The translations under genes and the position numbers were made by a program. DNA of 6,852 nucleotides from Bacillota bacterium (GTDB taxonomy: Bacteria > Bacillota > Clostridia > Christensenellales > Aristaeellaceae), in contig JAEVYX010000086.1 of the NCBI GenBank assembly GCA_023392515.1, forward strand, positions 1 through 6,852, written 5' to 3'. The stretch's first letter is position 1; each line of letters begins with the position of its first letter. The notes under the pieces were generated by a model. The model was not told where the DNA came from. It saw only the letters and a program-made list of their open reading frames with translations, and did no database searches. Below, one piece after another: positions 1-5,815 of this stretch.

Positions 1-7
1 AAAACTG

Positions 8-36
8 TTGACGCTATACTGTCTGTTTGCTATAAT
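8..36 (+). promoter_or_regulatory. SigA-type promoter with extended -10 for the YczE-like gene
   Basis: The -35 box TTGACG (8-13) and the -10 box TATAAT (31-36) are separated by exactly 17 nt. A TG dinucleotide at 28-29 makes an extended -10 (TGC before TATAAT). This is close to the consensus of the housekeeping sigma factor. Transcription would be expected to start near position 43, giving a leader of about 26 nt, too short for a riboswitch. No operator-like palindrome is evident over the boxes. Confidence 0.8.
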
Positions 37-68
37 CAAACTCGAATCAACTGAAAAACGAGGCGAAT

Positions 69-761
69 ATGGCAAATAGGGGAGAAAATACTTCAAAATT
101 GCACATGAATTGCCAGGCAATCACATCAAAAGCGTCGATCCTTCGCTTGGCAAAAGATATTATCATTATATCCAGCGGACTTATGATTTCATCATTCGGC
201 ACGGCTATCTTTTATGCTGCGGAATTAGGTTCCAGCCCTATGGCTACTTTCTGCGACGGTCTGCACCTGCTGCTCGGCGTTTCCTACGGGGAAGCCAATA
301 TGCTGGCCAACCTTGTACTTTTGGCCGCACTGTTCTTTCTTCGGAGAAGTTATATCAAGGTCGGAACACTCCTGTGCGTATTTACAATTGGACCATGGAT
401 CAACCTGTTCACTCCCCTTCTGGCATCGCTGCACGTTAATTCCTGGCATATAGCGATGCGCATCATCTGCACGGTGCTGGGCACGGGGCTTATGGGGCTG
501 GGGCTTGGATTGTATGTGGCGGTTGACCGCGGGTTTGGTGCGTTGGAGGGGTTGGCAAAATTCATGTGTGCCAAGCGGAACGTCTCCTACACCCGGGCCA
601 AGGTTCTGCAGGATGTCCTCCTGGTAGCCGGGGGCATCGCATTGGGTGCGACCTGGGGCGTCGGCACATTGATTGCAATTTTCTTCACCGGACCTACCAT
701 CGAATGGTCCATCCGCCGTTTCTCCGCTTGGCTCATGCCAAAAAGAGGAACTTCCTGTTGA
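69..761 (+). CDS. YczE/YyaS/YitT-like integral membrane protein of unknown function
   Basis: This is a 230-residue, strongly hydrophobic protein with about five or six membrane segments, roughly residues 29-51, 75-91, 97-120, 128-150, 178-195 and 198-215. Three features fit the YczE/YitT-like family: a G-x-A stretch followed by ELGSSPMATFCDGL (52-65), a GFGALEGL stretch (155-162) where relatives usually have a GxGPxDxL-like motif, and WGVGTLIAIFFTGPTIEW near the end (196-213). The biochemical role of that family is not established, so no substrate is proposed. ATG 69 is chosen because GAGG (60-63) lies 5 nt upstream and a near-consensus promoter sits just before it. ATG 105 is an alternative that would drop a hydrophilic N-terminal stretch. 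The gene is 63 nt upstream of the importer operon on the same strand with no clear terminator between them, so read-through is possible. Confidence 0.8.
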   Translation: MANRGENTSKLHMNCQAITSKASILRLAKDIIIISSGLMISSFGTAIFYAAELGSSPMATFCDGLHLLLGVSYGEANMLANLVLLAALFFLRRSYIKVGTLLCVFTIGPWINLFTPLLASLHVNSWHIAMRIICTVLGTGLMGLGLGLYVAVDRGFGALEGLAKFMCAKRNVSYTRAKVLQDVLLVAGGIALGATWGVGTLIAIFFTGPTIEWSIRRFSAWLMPKRGTSC

Positions 762-767
762 TTCTAT

Positions 768-789
768 TCCTGTTATACTATAAACAGGA
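768..789 (+). promoter_or_regulatory. Palindrome over the -10: candidate operator
   Basis: TCCTGTT (768-774) and AACAGGA (783-789) are perfect 7-nt inverted arms around an 8-nt spacer, and they straddle the extended -10. Within it, GTTATAC followed by T-A (772-780) matches the FadR-subfamily GntR operator pattern TnGTnnnACnA at every fixed base except the first, where C770 replaces T. Part of that match comes from the promoter itself, since TGnTATAC yields it. The arms lack a following T-run, so an intrinsic terminator for the preceding gene is less likely. A regulator-binding site is plausible, and the FCD-type GntR protein encoded downstream is the natural candidate. Confidence 0.4.
771..779 (+). 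promoter_or_regulatory. Extended -10 promoter of the importer operon
   Basis: TGTTATACT (771-779) is an extended -10 element (TGn plus TATACT). The -35 region is poor: nothing TTGACA-like lies 16-18 nt upstream, and TTGATT at 758-763 is too close. Initiation would be near 786, leaving a leader of about 39 nt that carries the AAGGAGG site. That leaves no room for a purine or other riboswitch. A weak -35 with an extended -10 fits a regulated promoter, but this is inferred from sequence only. Confidence 0.6.
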
Positions 790-810
790 TGGATAGGAAT
801 ACATCATTTT

Positions 811-817
811 AAGGAGG
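811..817 (+). promoter_or_regulatory. Strong ribosome binding site of the binding-protein gene
   Basis: AAGGAGG lies 7 nt before ATG 825, a near-perfect Shine-Dalgarno sequence. It fixes the start of the substrate-binding protein and predicts heavy translation, as expected for a binding protein needed in excess over its membrane components. Confidence 0.85.
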
Positions 818-824
818 GGCATCC

Positions 825-1919
825 ATGAAAAAACTCGTTGCGTTGGTTCTAACCCTTATGCTATGCCTTGGTACGCTCACCGCCTTGGCCGACAATGGCT
901 TTGGCAAGGAAACAAAGGACTTGGGCGTGGTGATGATCATCAACACCAACCTGGGCGACAAATCCTTCTGCGATCTGTCCTATGAAGGCCTTAAAAAGGC
1001 CGGCGAAACATTTGGCTTCCGCACCAAGGTTGTTGAGCTGGGCGGCGATGCCACCAAGCAGATCCCAACCCTCACCGAATTCGCCGAGGACCCTGAGTGG
1101 GACATCATTATCGGCGGCACCTACAACATCCTGGAGGCCATGCAGACCGTTGCTCAGGACTTCCCCGAGCAGAAGTTTATCCTCTATGATGCAAAAGACA
1201 GCCTGGCTCTGCCCAACATCTACTGCGTTGAGCACCTGCAAAACGAAGGTTCCTTCATCGTGGGCGCTGCCGCGGCCATGCTGACCACCTCCGAAGCCCC
1301 TCTGGCTAACCCCGAAAAGATCGTTGGCTTTGTAGCCGGCGGCGAAAACACCGCCATCAACGACTTCCTGGTTGGCTATATTCAAGGTGTGCAGACTGCC
1401 GACCCCGAAGTAAAAGTGCTGATCTCCTACGTAGGCGATTTCAAAGACTCCGCCAAAGCCAAGGAAATGGCTATCGCCCAGATCAACCAGGGTGCCGACG
1501 TGGTATTCCAGGTAGCCGGCGGTGCAGGCCTTGGCGTTCTGGACGCCTGCAAGGAAAAGAATGTGTACGCCATCGGCGTGGATACCGACCAAGCCATCAA
1601 GTTTGAAGACACCGATCCCGAACTGAGCGCCCACATCTGCACCTCCATGCAGAAGATGGTCAACAACACCGTTTACAACGCATTAGCCGCCGCAATGGAA
1701 GGCACACTTCCCTGGGGCAGCTACGAAACCGCCGGCTTGGCGCAGGGTTCCGTCGGTGCAGCGCAGAACAAATACTCTGCCGCAATTTTCACCCAGGAAC
1801 AGTTGGACACCATGACCGAATTGGCCGCCAAGGTCGCCTCGGGCGAAATTGATGTTCAAACGGCTGTGGGTATGGATAACGAAACAATCAACACGATTCG
1901 CGATTCCGTCCGGCCCTAA
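825..1919 (+). CDS. BMP/PnrA-family ABC transporter substrate-binding protein
   Basis: This 364-residue extracellular solute-binding protein has the usual size for the BMP (Med/PnrA) family, whose characterised members bind purine nucleosides. It is the counterpart of BmpA/NupN of nucleoside importers. The signal peptide has K2-K3, a hydrophobic core (4-19) and an A20-L21-A22 site with cleavage predicted before D23. The only nearby cysteine, C14 in LMLC, is not a lipobox, so a lipid anchor is not supported. Family landmarks are GDKSF (44-48), ILYDA (119-123), EGSFIVGAAAAML (141-153), GFVAGGEN (168-175), VVFQVAGGAG (226-235), GVDTDQ (251-256) and TSMQK (273-277). D45, F48, D122, F228, D255 and K277 sit where ligand contacts are expected. 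C49 replaces the Asn that usually follows the conserved DKSF, which hints at a changed ligand. It heads the importer operon. The family call is firm; the nucleoside substrate is inferred. Confidence 0.93.
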   Translation: MKKLVALVLTLMLCLGTLTALADNGFGKETKDLGVVMIINTNLGDKSFCDLSYEGLKKAGETFGFRTKVVELGGDATKQIPTLTEFAEDPEWDIIIGGTYNILEAMQTVAQDFPEQKFILYDAKDSLALPNIYCVEHLQNEGSFIVGAAAAMLTTSEAPLANPEKIVGFVAGGENTAINDFLVGYIQGVQTADPEVKVLISYVGDFKDSAKAKEMAIAQINQGADVVFQVAGGAGLGVLDACKEKNVYAIGVDTDQAIKFEDTDPELSAHICTSMQKMVNNTVYNALAAAMEGTLPWGSYETAGLAQGSVGAAQNKYSAAIFTQEQLDTMTELAAKVASGEIDVQTAVGMDNETINTIRDSVRP

Positions 1920-1947
1920 TCAGAAAACCTCAAGGATTCTCACAAGC

Positions 1948-1977
1948 GGGCGGCGGGCACGGGCTCGCCGCCCTTTT
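1948..1977 (+). terminator. GC-rich hairpin with short T-run: partial terminator or mRNA stabiliser
   Basis: GGGCGGCG (1948-1955) pairs with CGCCGCCC (1966-1973). The stem continues inward through a G-U pair, G-C and C-G to a 4-nt ACGG loop (1959-1962), giving about 11 pairs. Only four T residues follow (1974-1977) before C. The stem lies between the binding-protein stop and the ATPase start, inside what is otherwise one operon. A leaky terminator or a 3' stabilising stem would give more binding-protein transcript than ATPase or permease transcript, a common arrangement in ABC importer operons. No second promoter is evident between the hairpin and the ATPase gene. Confidence 0.75.
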
Positions 1978-2009
1978 CAGATGGCATCATCGATCACTGG
2001 AGGGGTAGT

Positions 2010-3572
2010 ATGGCAAACTGTATACTTTCCATGGAAAACATCACAAAGGTCTACTCCAACGGATTTGCGGCCAATAAAAACGTGAGCCTGAGCGTAGACG
2101 AAGGCGAAATCCATGCGCTTGTGGGCGAAAACGGCGCAGGGAAAAGCACATTGATGAAGGTGCTGTTTGGTGTGGAAAAGCCCGAAGAAGGCCGTATCCT
2201 GCTTCGGGGGCAGGAGATTCATATCGACTCGCCGACAGTTGCCATCAAGCACGGCATCGGCATGGTTCACCAGCACTTCATGCTGGTCCCATCCCTGACG
2301 GTAGCTGAAAACCTGGTCATCGGCATGGAACCTACCAGGCGTGGGTTTTTCAGTTTGGAGGAAGCCGTGCGCATGACCAAGGAAGCCTCCGAAAAATACA
2401 ACTTTCACGTCCAGCCGCTGACGCCCGTGGAAGACTTGTCCGTGGGCCAAAAGCAGAAGGTGGAAATCCTCAAAACGTTGATGCGGGGCGCCAAGGTTCT
2501 TATTCTGGATGAACCAACGGCGGTGCTGGCCCCCCAGGAGACGAAAGAGCTTTTTACGGAATTGAAAGGCCTGAAAAAAGAAGGCTACACCGTCATATTC
2601 ATTTCTCACAAGCTCAACGAAGTCACTGAACTGTGTGATCGCGTGACTGTCATGCGCCAGGGCCGTACCATCGGCATGGAAGAAATTAAAAATGTCACCG
2701 AGCGGGACATTTCCCGCATGATGGTGGGGCGGGACGTGATTTTAAAGATTGACAAGGACAGGCCCTCACCCAAAGAACCGGTTTTGTCAGTCAGTCACGT
2801 GATGAAGTATGGCCATGGCGGCAACAAAAAGGTGCTGGATGATGTAAGTTTCTGCGTGCGCCGGGGTGAGATCATCGGCATTGCCGGGGTCGAAGGCAAC
2901 GGACAAAAGGAAATCAGCGAAATCATCACCGGAATGGACAAGGTCTTTGATGGAGAAGTCACCGTTTGCGGCGCTTTGGATGTGAAAAAAGCCAGCATAC
3001 GGGATATTCGTGAGGCAGGAGTCGCCCATGTGTCGGAGGACCGAATGACTTTCGGCATCGTCGGCGATGGATCCATTGAGGAGAACATCATTTCTGACCG
3101 TTATTATCAGCCCGCGTACCAGAAAGGTGTTTTGATGGATTTCAAAAAAATCCATCAGCTGTCGGAAAAGCTGATTAAGGACTTCAACGTCAAGTGCGAT
3201 GGCAGAGAGCAGCCCATTCGTATGCTTTCGGGCGGCAACATGCAAAAGGTGGTAGCGGCCCGAGAATTCACTTCAAACTCGAAGCTTGTGATTGCCAACC
3301 AGCCCACCCGAGGCATCGATGTAGGTGCCAGTGAATTCATCCGCAAGCAATTGGTTGCGCTTCGGGACGCGGGAGCGGGGATATTGCTGATCAGCGCGGA
3401 CCTTAACGAGGTCATGGAGGTCAGTGACAGCCTGATTGTGATGAGCGAGGGCCGCATTGCCGCTTATTTTCCGGATGCCCGGACTGTGACAGAGGATGAA
3501 CTGGGCGAATACATGCTGGGCATCAAAAAAATGTCGGCAGATGAGTTAAGGGGTGTGGCAGACAATGCGTAA
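2010..3572 (+). CDS. Tandem-domain ABC transporter ATP-binding protein (NupO-like)
   Basis: This 520-residue cytoplasmic ATPase has two nucleotide-binding domains in one chain, the usual form for BMP-linked nucleoside importers and sugar importers of the same class. Domain 1 is canonical: Walker A GENGAGKST (39-47), Q-loop Q88, signature LSVGQ (143-147), Walker B VLILDE (163-168) and switch H200. Domain 2 is degenerate: its P-loop reads GVEGNGQKE (293-301), lacking the GKS/T end. Its signature LSGGN (406-410) is intact. Its Walker B region reads LVIANQP (426-432), with N and Q where Asp and the catalytic Glu would be, and D464 sits near the switch-His position. This asymmetry is common in the family, so one composite site is expected to hydrolyse ATP efficiently. 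ATG 2010 follows GGAGG (1999-2003) by 6 nt. The stop overlaps the next start by 8 nt, suggesting translational coupling. Confidence 0.93.
   Translation: MANCILSMENITKVYSNGFAANKNVSLSVDEGEIHALVGENGAGKSTLMKVLFGVEKPEEGRILLRGQEIHIDSPTVAIKHGIGMVHQHFMLVPSLTVAENLVIGMEPTRRGFFSLEEAVRMTKEASEKYNFHVQPLTPVEDLSVGQKQKVEILKTLMRGAKVLILDEPTAVLAPQETKELFTELKGLKKEGYTVIFISHKLNEVTELCDRVTVMRQGRTIGMEEIKNVTERDISRMMVGRDVILKIDKDRPSPKEPVLSVSHVMKYGHGGNKKVLDDVSFCVRRGEIIGIAGVEGNGQKEISEIITGMDKVFDGEVTVCGALDVKKASIRDIREAGVAHVSEDRMTFGIVGDGSIEENIISDRYYQPAYQKGVLMDFKKIHQLSEKLIKDFNVKCDGREQPIRMLSGGNMQKVVAAREFTSNSKLVIANQPTRGIDVGASEFIRKQLVALRDAGAGILLISADLNEVMEVSDSLIVMSEGRIAAYFPDARTVTEDELGEYMLGIKKMSADELRGVADNA
3548..3553 (+). promoter_or_regulatory. 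Ribosome binding site choosing the first permease start
   Basis: AAGGGG lies within the 3' end of the ATPase gene, 11 nt before ATG 3565. It supports that ATG over the in-frame GTG 3553, which overlaps the site itself, and over ATG 3583, which has no purine-rich site at suitable distance. Confidence 0.6.
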
Positions 3573-4677
3573 TGAAAAAGCTATGAAAATAAAAACTGCC
3601 AGGGAGATTGAACAGCAGTTCAACCTTTTGCGCATGCTGCTGGCACTCGGGATCGCGCTTGGAATCGCCTTTGTGATCATCCTGCTCATCAGCCCCGACC
3701 CCCTGGGTGCGATCAAAAGCTTTGTACTGGGCCCCTTAGCCACCCTGCGCCGCATGGGCAACGTAGTGGAAGTCATGACACCGCTGCTATTCACCGGTGC
3801 TGCGGTCTGCCTGATTTTTTCTGCCAATCAGACCAACATGGCTGTGGAAGGCGGCTTTCTGGTGGGTGCGGTAGGCGCCACCATCGCAGCAACGCAGTTT
3901 AACCTGCCGGCGGGAGTGCATCCCCTGGTTTCCATCCTGATAGGCGGTATATTCGGCAGCCTCGCCTGCATGGTACCGGCCATCTTGTATGTCAAGTTTG
4001 AGGCCAAACCCGTAGTCAGCAGTTTGATGATGAATTACGTGTGCATGTATGTGGCACTGGGCATTATCAACCATATTCTGCGGGATCCCGCAGCTGGTTA
4101 TCTGGCCTCTTTCAAGTTTGCGGATACTGCCGTGCTGCCCAAACTTTTAAAAGGCACAAACATGCACGCGGGCACTATCATTGGCCTTACGATTGTAGTG
4201 TTGACCTATCTTTATCTATACAAGAGCAAGCGCGGTTATGAGATTCGCATCGTGGGCAAAAGCATGTCCTTTTCCAACTATTCCGGCATGCCCATCAAAA
4301 AGGTACTGCTGAGCGCCCAAGCCCTGGGCGGATTTATTGCCGGCATGGGCGGCGCGGTGGAAGTCCTGGGCATGTACAAGCGCTTTCAGTACCAAGGAAA
4401 CACCGGCCACGGTTTTGACGGCATTCTGGTCGGCATCATTGCGAGCTACAACCCAAAGCTGGTGCCGCTGGCTGCGCTATTCCTGGCGTATGTAAGGGTA
4501 GGGGCCGATGCCATGGCCCGCACCAACGATATCCCAATCGAACTGGTCAGCATCATCCAGGCAGTCATTATCATGCTGGTGGTGGCAGAACGCTTCCTGC
4601 ACAAAATGAAGCATAAGCGGCTGGTGCTTGCAGCCAGGCAAGAGAGCAATGCAAAGGTGGTGGGCGCGAATGAATAA
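3565..4677 (+). CDS. ABC transporter permease 1, BPD_transp_2 family (NupP-like)
   Basis: This 370-residue integral membrane subunit is one half of the transport channel. It has a charged cytoplasmic N-terminus (1-21), then about eight to ten hydrophobic segments, for example 22-42, 66-86, 117-145, 155-172, 203-219, 247-270, 297-315 and 326-343. The family hallmark TPLLFTGAAVCLIFSANQTN (72-91) leads into MAVEGGFLVGA (92-102), the region where relatives usually read NIGxEG. Later motifs are the RIVGKSMSFSNYSGMP loop (228-243), thought to contact the ATPase, then GGFIAGMGGAVEVLG (255-269) and GHGFDGILVGIIA (281-293), both typical of nucleoside or sugar permeases. Length and order match NupP/YufP of BMP systems. 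ATG 3565 makes an 8-nt overlap (ATGCGTAA) with the ATPase stop. Pairing with the next permease implies a heterodimeric channel. The substrate is not readable from the sequence. Confidence 0.9.
   Translation: MRNEKAMKIKTAREIEQQFNLLRMLLALGIALGIAFVIILLISPDPLGAIKSFVLGPLATLRRMGNVVEVMTPLLFTGAAVCLIFSANQTNMAVEGGFLVGAVGATIAATQFNLPAGVHPLVSILIGGIFGSLACMVPAILYVKFEAKPVVSSLMMNYVCMYVALGIINHILRDPAAGYLASFKFADTAVLPKLLKGTNMHAGTIIGLTIVVLTYLYLYKSKRGYEIRIVGKSMSFSNYSGMPIKKVLLSAQALGGFIAGMGGAVEVLGMYKRFQYQGNTGHGFDGILVGIIASYNPKLVPLAALFLAYVRVGADAMARTNDIPIELVSIIQAVIIMLVVAERFLHKMKHKRLVLAARQESNAKVVGANE
4653..4660 (+). promoter_or_regulatory. Ribosome binding site choosing the second permease start
   Basis: AAAGGTGG lies inside the end of the first permease gene, 9 nt before ATG 4670. 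It favours that ATG over the in-frame TTG 4628, whose extra 14 residues would be polar and would add a longer overlap with the preceding gene. Confidence 0.6.
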
Positions 4678-5617
4678 TCTTCTCAATGCCATATTTTCCG
4701 TGGAATTTCTCCACTCAATCATCCGCGTAACGACGCCACTTTTGTTTGCGGCCTTGGCAGCCCTTGTATGCAATAGAGGCGGCGTACTGCACATTGCTTT
4801 TGAAGGCTCCATGCTTACCGCGGCGTTTTGCGGGGTGGTTGGAAGCGCCTACTCCCAGAATCTATTCGTAGGGCTATTGGCCGGCCTGATTGGCGGCATC
4901 GGCATTATGATGCTGTTGGGATACTTTAACCTGGTGCTCCATGCCAATGTGGTGCTGACAGGCATTGCACTGAATACGTTTGCCTCCGGCGGAACGGTTT
5001 TCATGCTGTATGTGCTATGCAACGACAAGGGGCTTTCCACATCCCTGAACAGCCTCACCTTCCCCAAGGTGGATATCCCCCTTCTGAAAAGCGTTCCTGT
5101 GCTGGGGACAATTCTATCCGGTCACAATATTCTCACCTATTTGAGCTTTCTGTTTGTGATCCTGGTTTGGATGCTGGTATTCAAGACGCCTCTTGGACTG
5201 CGCATCCGCACGGTGGGCGAAAACCCGAACGCGGCAGCCAGCGTTGGCATCAGCGTAATCAAAACGAAATTCATCACCCTGGCCATTGCGGGATTCATCG
5301 CATCTCTGGGGGGCATCTACATGTCCATGGGCTATCTTTCCTGGTTTGCCCGGGACATGATTGCAGGCCGCGGCTTTATGGGTATTGCAGCTCAAAACCT
5401 GGGCGGTGCAGCGCCCTTGCCCACGTTTCTGGCTGCGTTGGCCTTTGGTGTGGCCAATGCGCTTAGCAATGTACTGCAAACGCTGAATGTGCCCGCCGAA
5501 GCCGTGCAGGTAATCCCCTACGTGGCAACCCTGATCGGCTTGATCGCCTATTCCTCATCCCAGAAGCGGAAAAAAGCACGCCGCCTGCAAACTGTCAGAA
5601 ATGACAAGGCAACGTAA
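4670..5617 (+). CDS. ABC transporter permease 2, BPD_transp_2 family (NupQ-like)
   Basis: This 315-residue membrane protein is the second half of the channel and shorter than its partner, as in NupQ/YufQ. Near the N-terminus, TTPLLFAALAALVCNRGGVL (21-40) followed by HIAFEGSML (41-49) is the family hallmark, usually written NIGLEG; here H41 and A43 replace Asn and Gly. TPLGLRIRTVGENPNAAASV (173-192) is the conserved cytoplasmic loop expected to touch the ATPase. AGFIASLGGIYMS (207-219) and AGRGFMGIAAQNLGG (232-246) are also typical. The last segment (278-295) is followed by a basic tail (299-310). ATG 4670 overlaps the previous stop by 8 nt (ATGAATAA), matching the previous junction. A strong hairpin begins 4 nt after the stop, so this is the last gene of the operon. 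Transport role is secure; substrate is inferred only from family. Confidence 0.9.
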   Translation: MNNLLNAIFSVEFLHSIIRVTTPLLFAALAALVCNRGGVLHIAFEGSMLTAAFCGVVGSAYSQNLFVGLLAGLIGGIGIMMLLGYFNLVLHANVVLTGIALNTFASGGTVFMLYVLCNDKGLSTSLNSLTFPKVDIPLLKSVPVLGTILSGHNILTYLSFLFVILVWMLVFKTPLGLRIRTVGENPNAAASVGISVIKTKFITLAIAGFIASLGGIYMSMGYLSWFARDMIAGRGFMGIAAQNLGGAAPLPTFLAALAFGVANALSNVLQTLNVPAEAVQVIPYVATLIGLIAYSSSQKRKKARRLQTVRNDKAT

Positions 5618-5620
5618 TAC

Positions 5621-5663
5621 AAAGAGGGTGCAAAGGATTTTTCCGTCCATTGCACCCTCTTTT
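5621..5663 (+). terminator. Intrinsic terminator of the importer operon
   Basis: AAAGAGGGTGCAA (5621-5633) pairs perfectly over 13 bp with TTGCACCCTCTTT (5650-5662). After one A/A mismatch, four further pairs (5635-5638 with 5645-5648) close a 6-nt loop. The tail is four T residues overlapping the stem base (5660-5663), then C-rich sequence. It starts just after the permease stop. The reverse strand lacks a good U-tract, so action is mainly on the plus strand. Confidence 0.85.
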
Positions 5664-5777
5664 CCCCCTATGCTTTCGAACGTGGAAAGCTCCAAACCCG
5701 TTCTCCCACAGGAATAGAAGAAAGCGGAAGAATCGAATAGCATGCAAAGATTTTCCTTTTTTCTGGAAGCTATTGTG

Positions 5778-5786
5778 TGATATACT
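5778..5786 (+). promoter_or_regulatory. Extended -10 promoter of the GntR regulator gene
   Basis: TGATATACT (5778-5786) is an extended -10. The -35 region is T-rich without a clear TTGACA. Transcription would start near 5793, 8 nt before the AAGGAGG site, leaving a very short leader. The stretch from the operon terminator to here (5664-5777) holds no gene, only a weak inverted repeat GCTTTC/GAAAGC (5672-5677 and 5685-5690) and purine-rich sequence. Confidence 0.6.
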
Positions 5787-5800
5787 CCTATTTAGACGCA

Positions 5801-5807
5801 AAGGAGG
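5801..5807 (+). promoter_or_regulatory. Ribosome binding site that fixes the GntR start
   Basis: AAGGAGG is 8 nt before ATG 5816. The reading frame is open back to GTG 5777, but that codon lies within the promoter, upstream of the predicted transcript start. The true start is therefore ATG 5816. Confidence 0.85.
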
Positions 5808-5815
5808 CCGCTGAT

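Noticed and set aside
768..789. Intrinsic terminator for the YczE-like gene
   Set aside because: The 7-bp stem is AT-rich with an 8-nt loop and no following T-run; it sits on a promoter, so an operator is the better reading.
780..824. Riboswitch in the leader of the importer operon, as in some purine-transport operons
   Set aside because: The predicted leader is only about 39 nt and holds no aptamer-sized structure.
861..1634. 257-codon minus-strand open frame across the binding-protein gene
   Set aside because: It is antisense to a well-supported gene, has no ribosome binding site or recognisable domain, and is explained by the codon bias of the plus-strand gene.
1977..2609. 210-codon minus-strand open frame over the start of the ATPase gene
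   Set aside because: It is the shadow of the Walker A and signature-bearing plus-strand frame and has odd Phe/His-rich composition and no start signals.
3144..3150. A7 run as a programmed frameshift site
   Set aside because: The zero frame reads AAA AAA ATC, the wrong phase for a -1 slippery heptamer, and the protein continues normally through it.
2886..3318. Degenerate second nucleotide-binding domain as damage to the ATPase
   Set aside because: Loss of the GKS/T end of the P-loop and of the catalytic Glu in the second half is common in this two-domain ABC class, so it is not a sign of a pseudogene.
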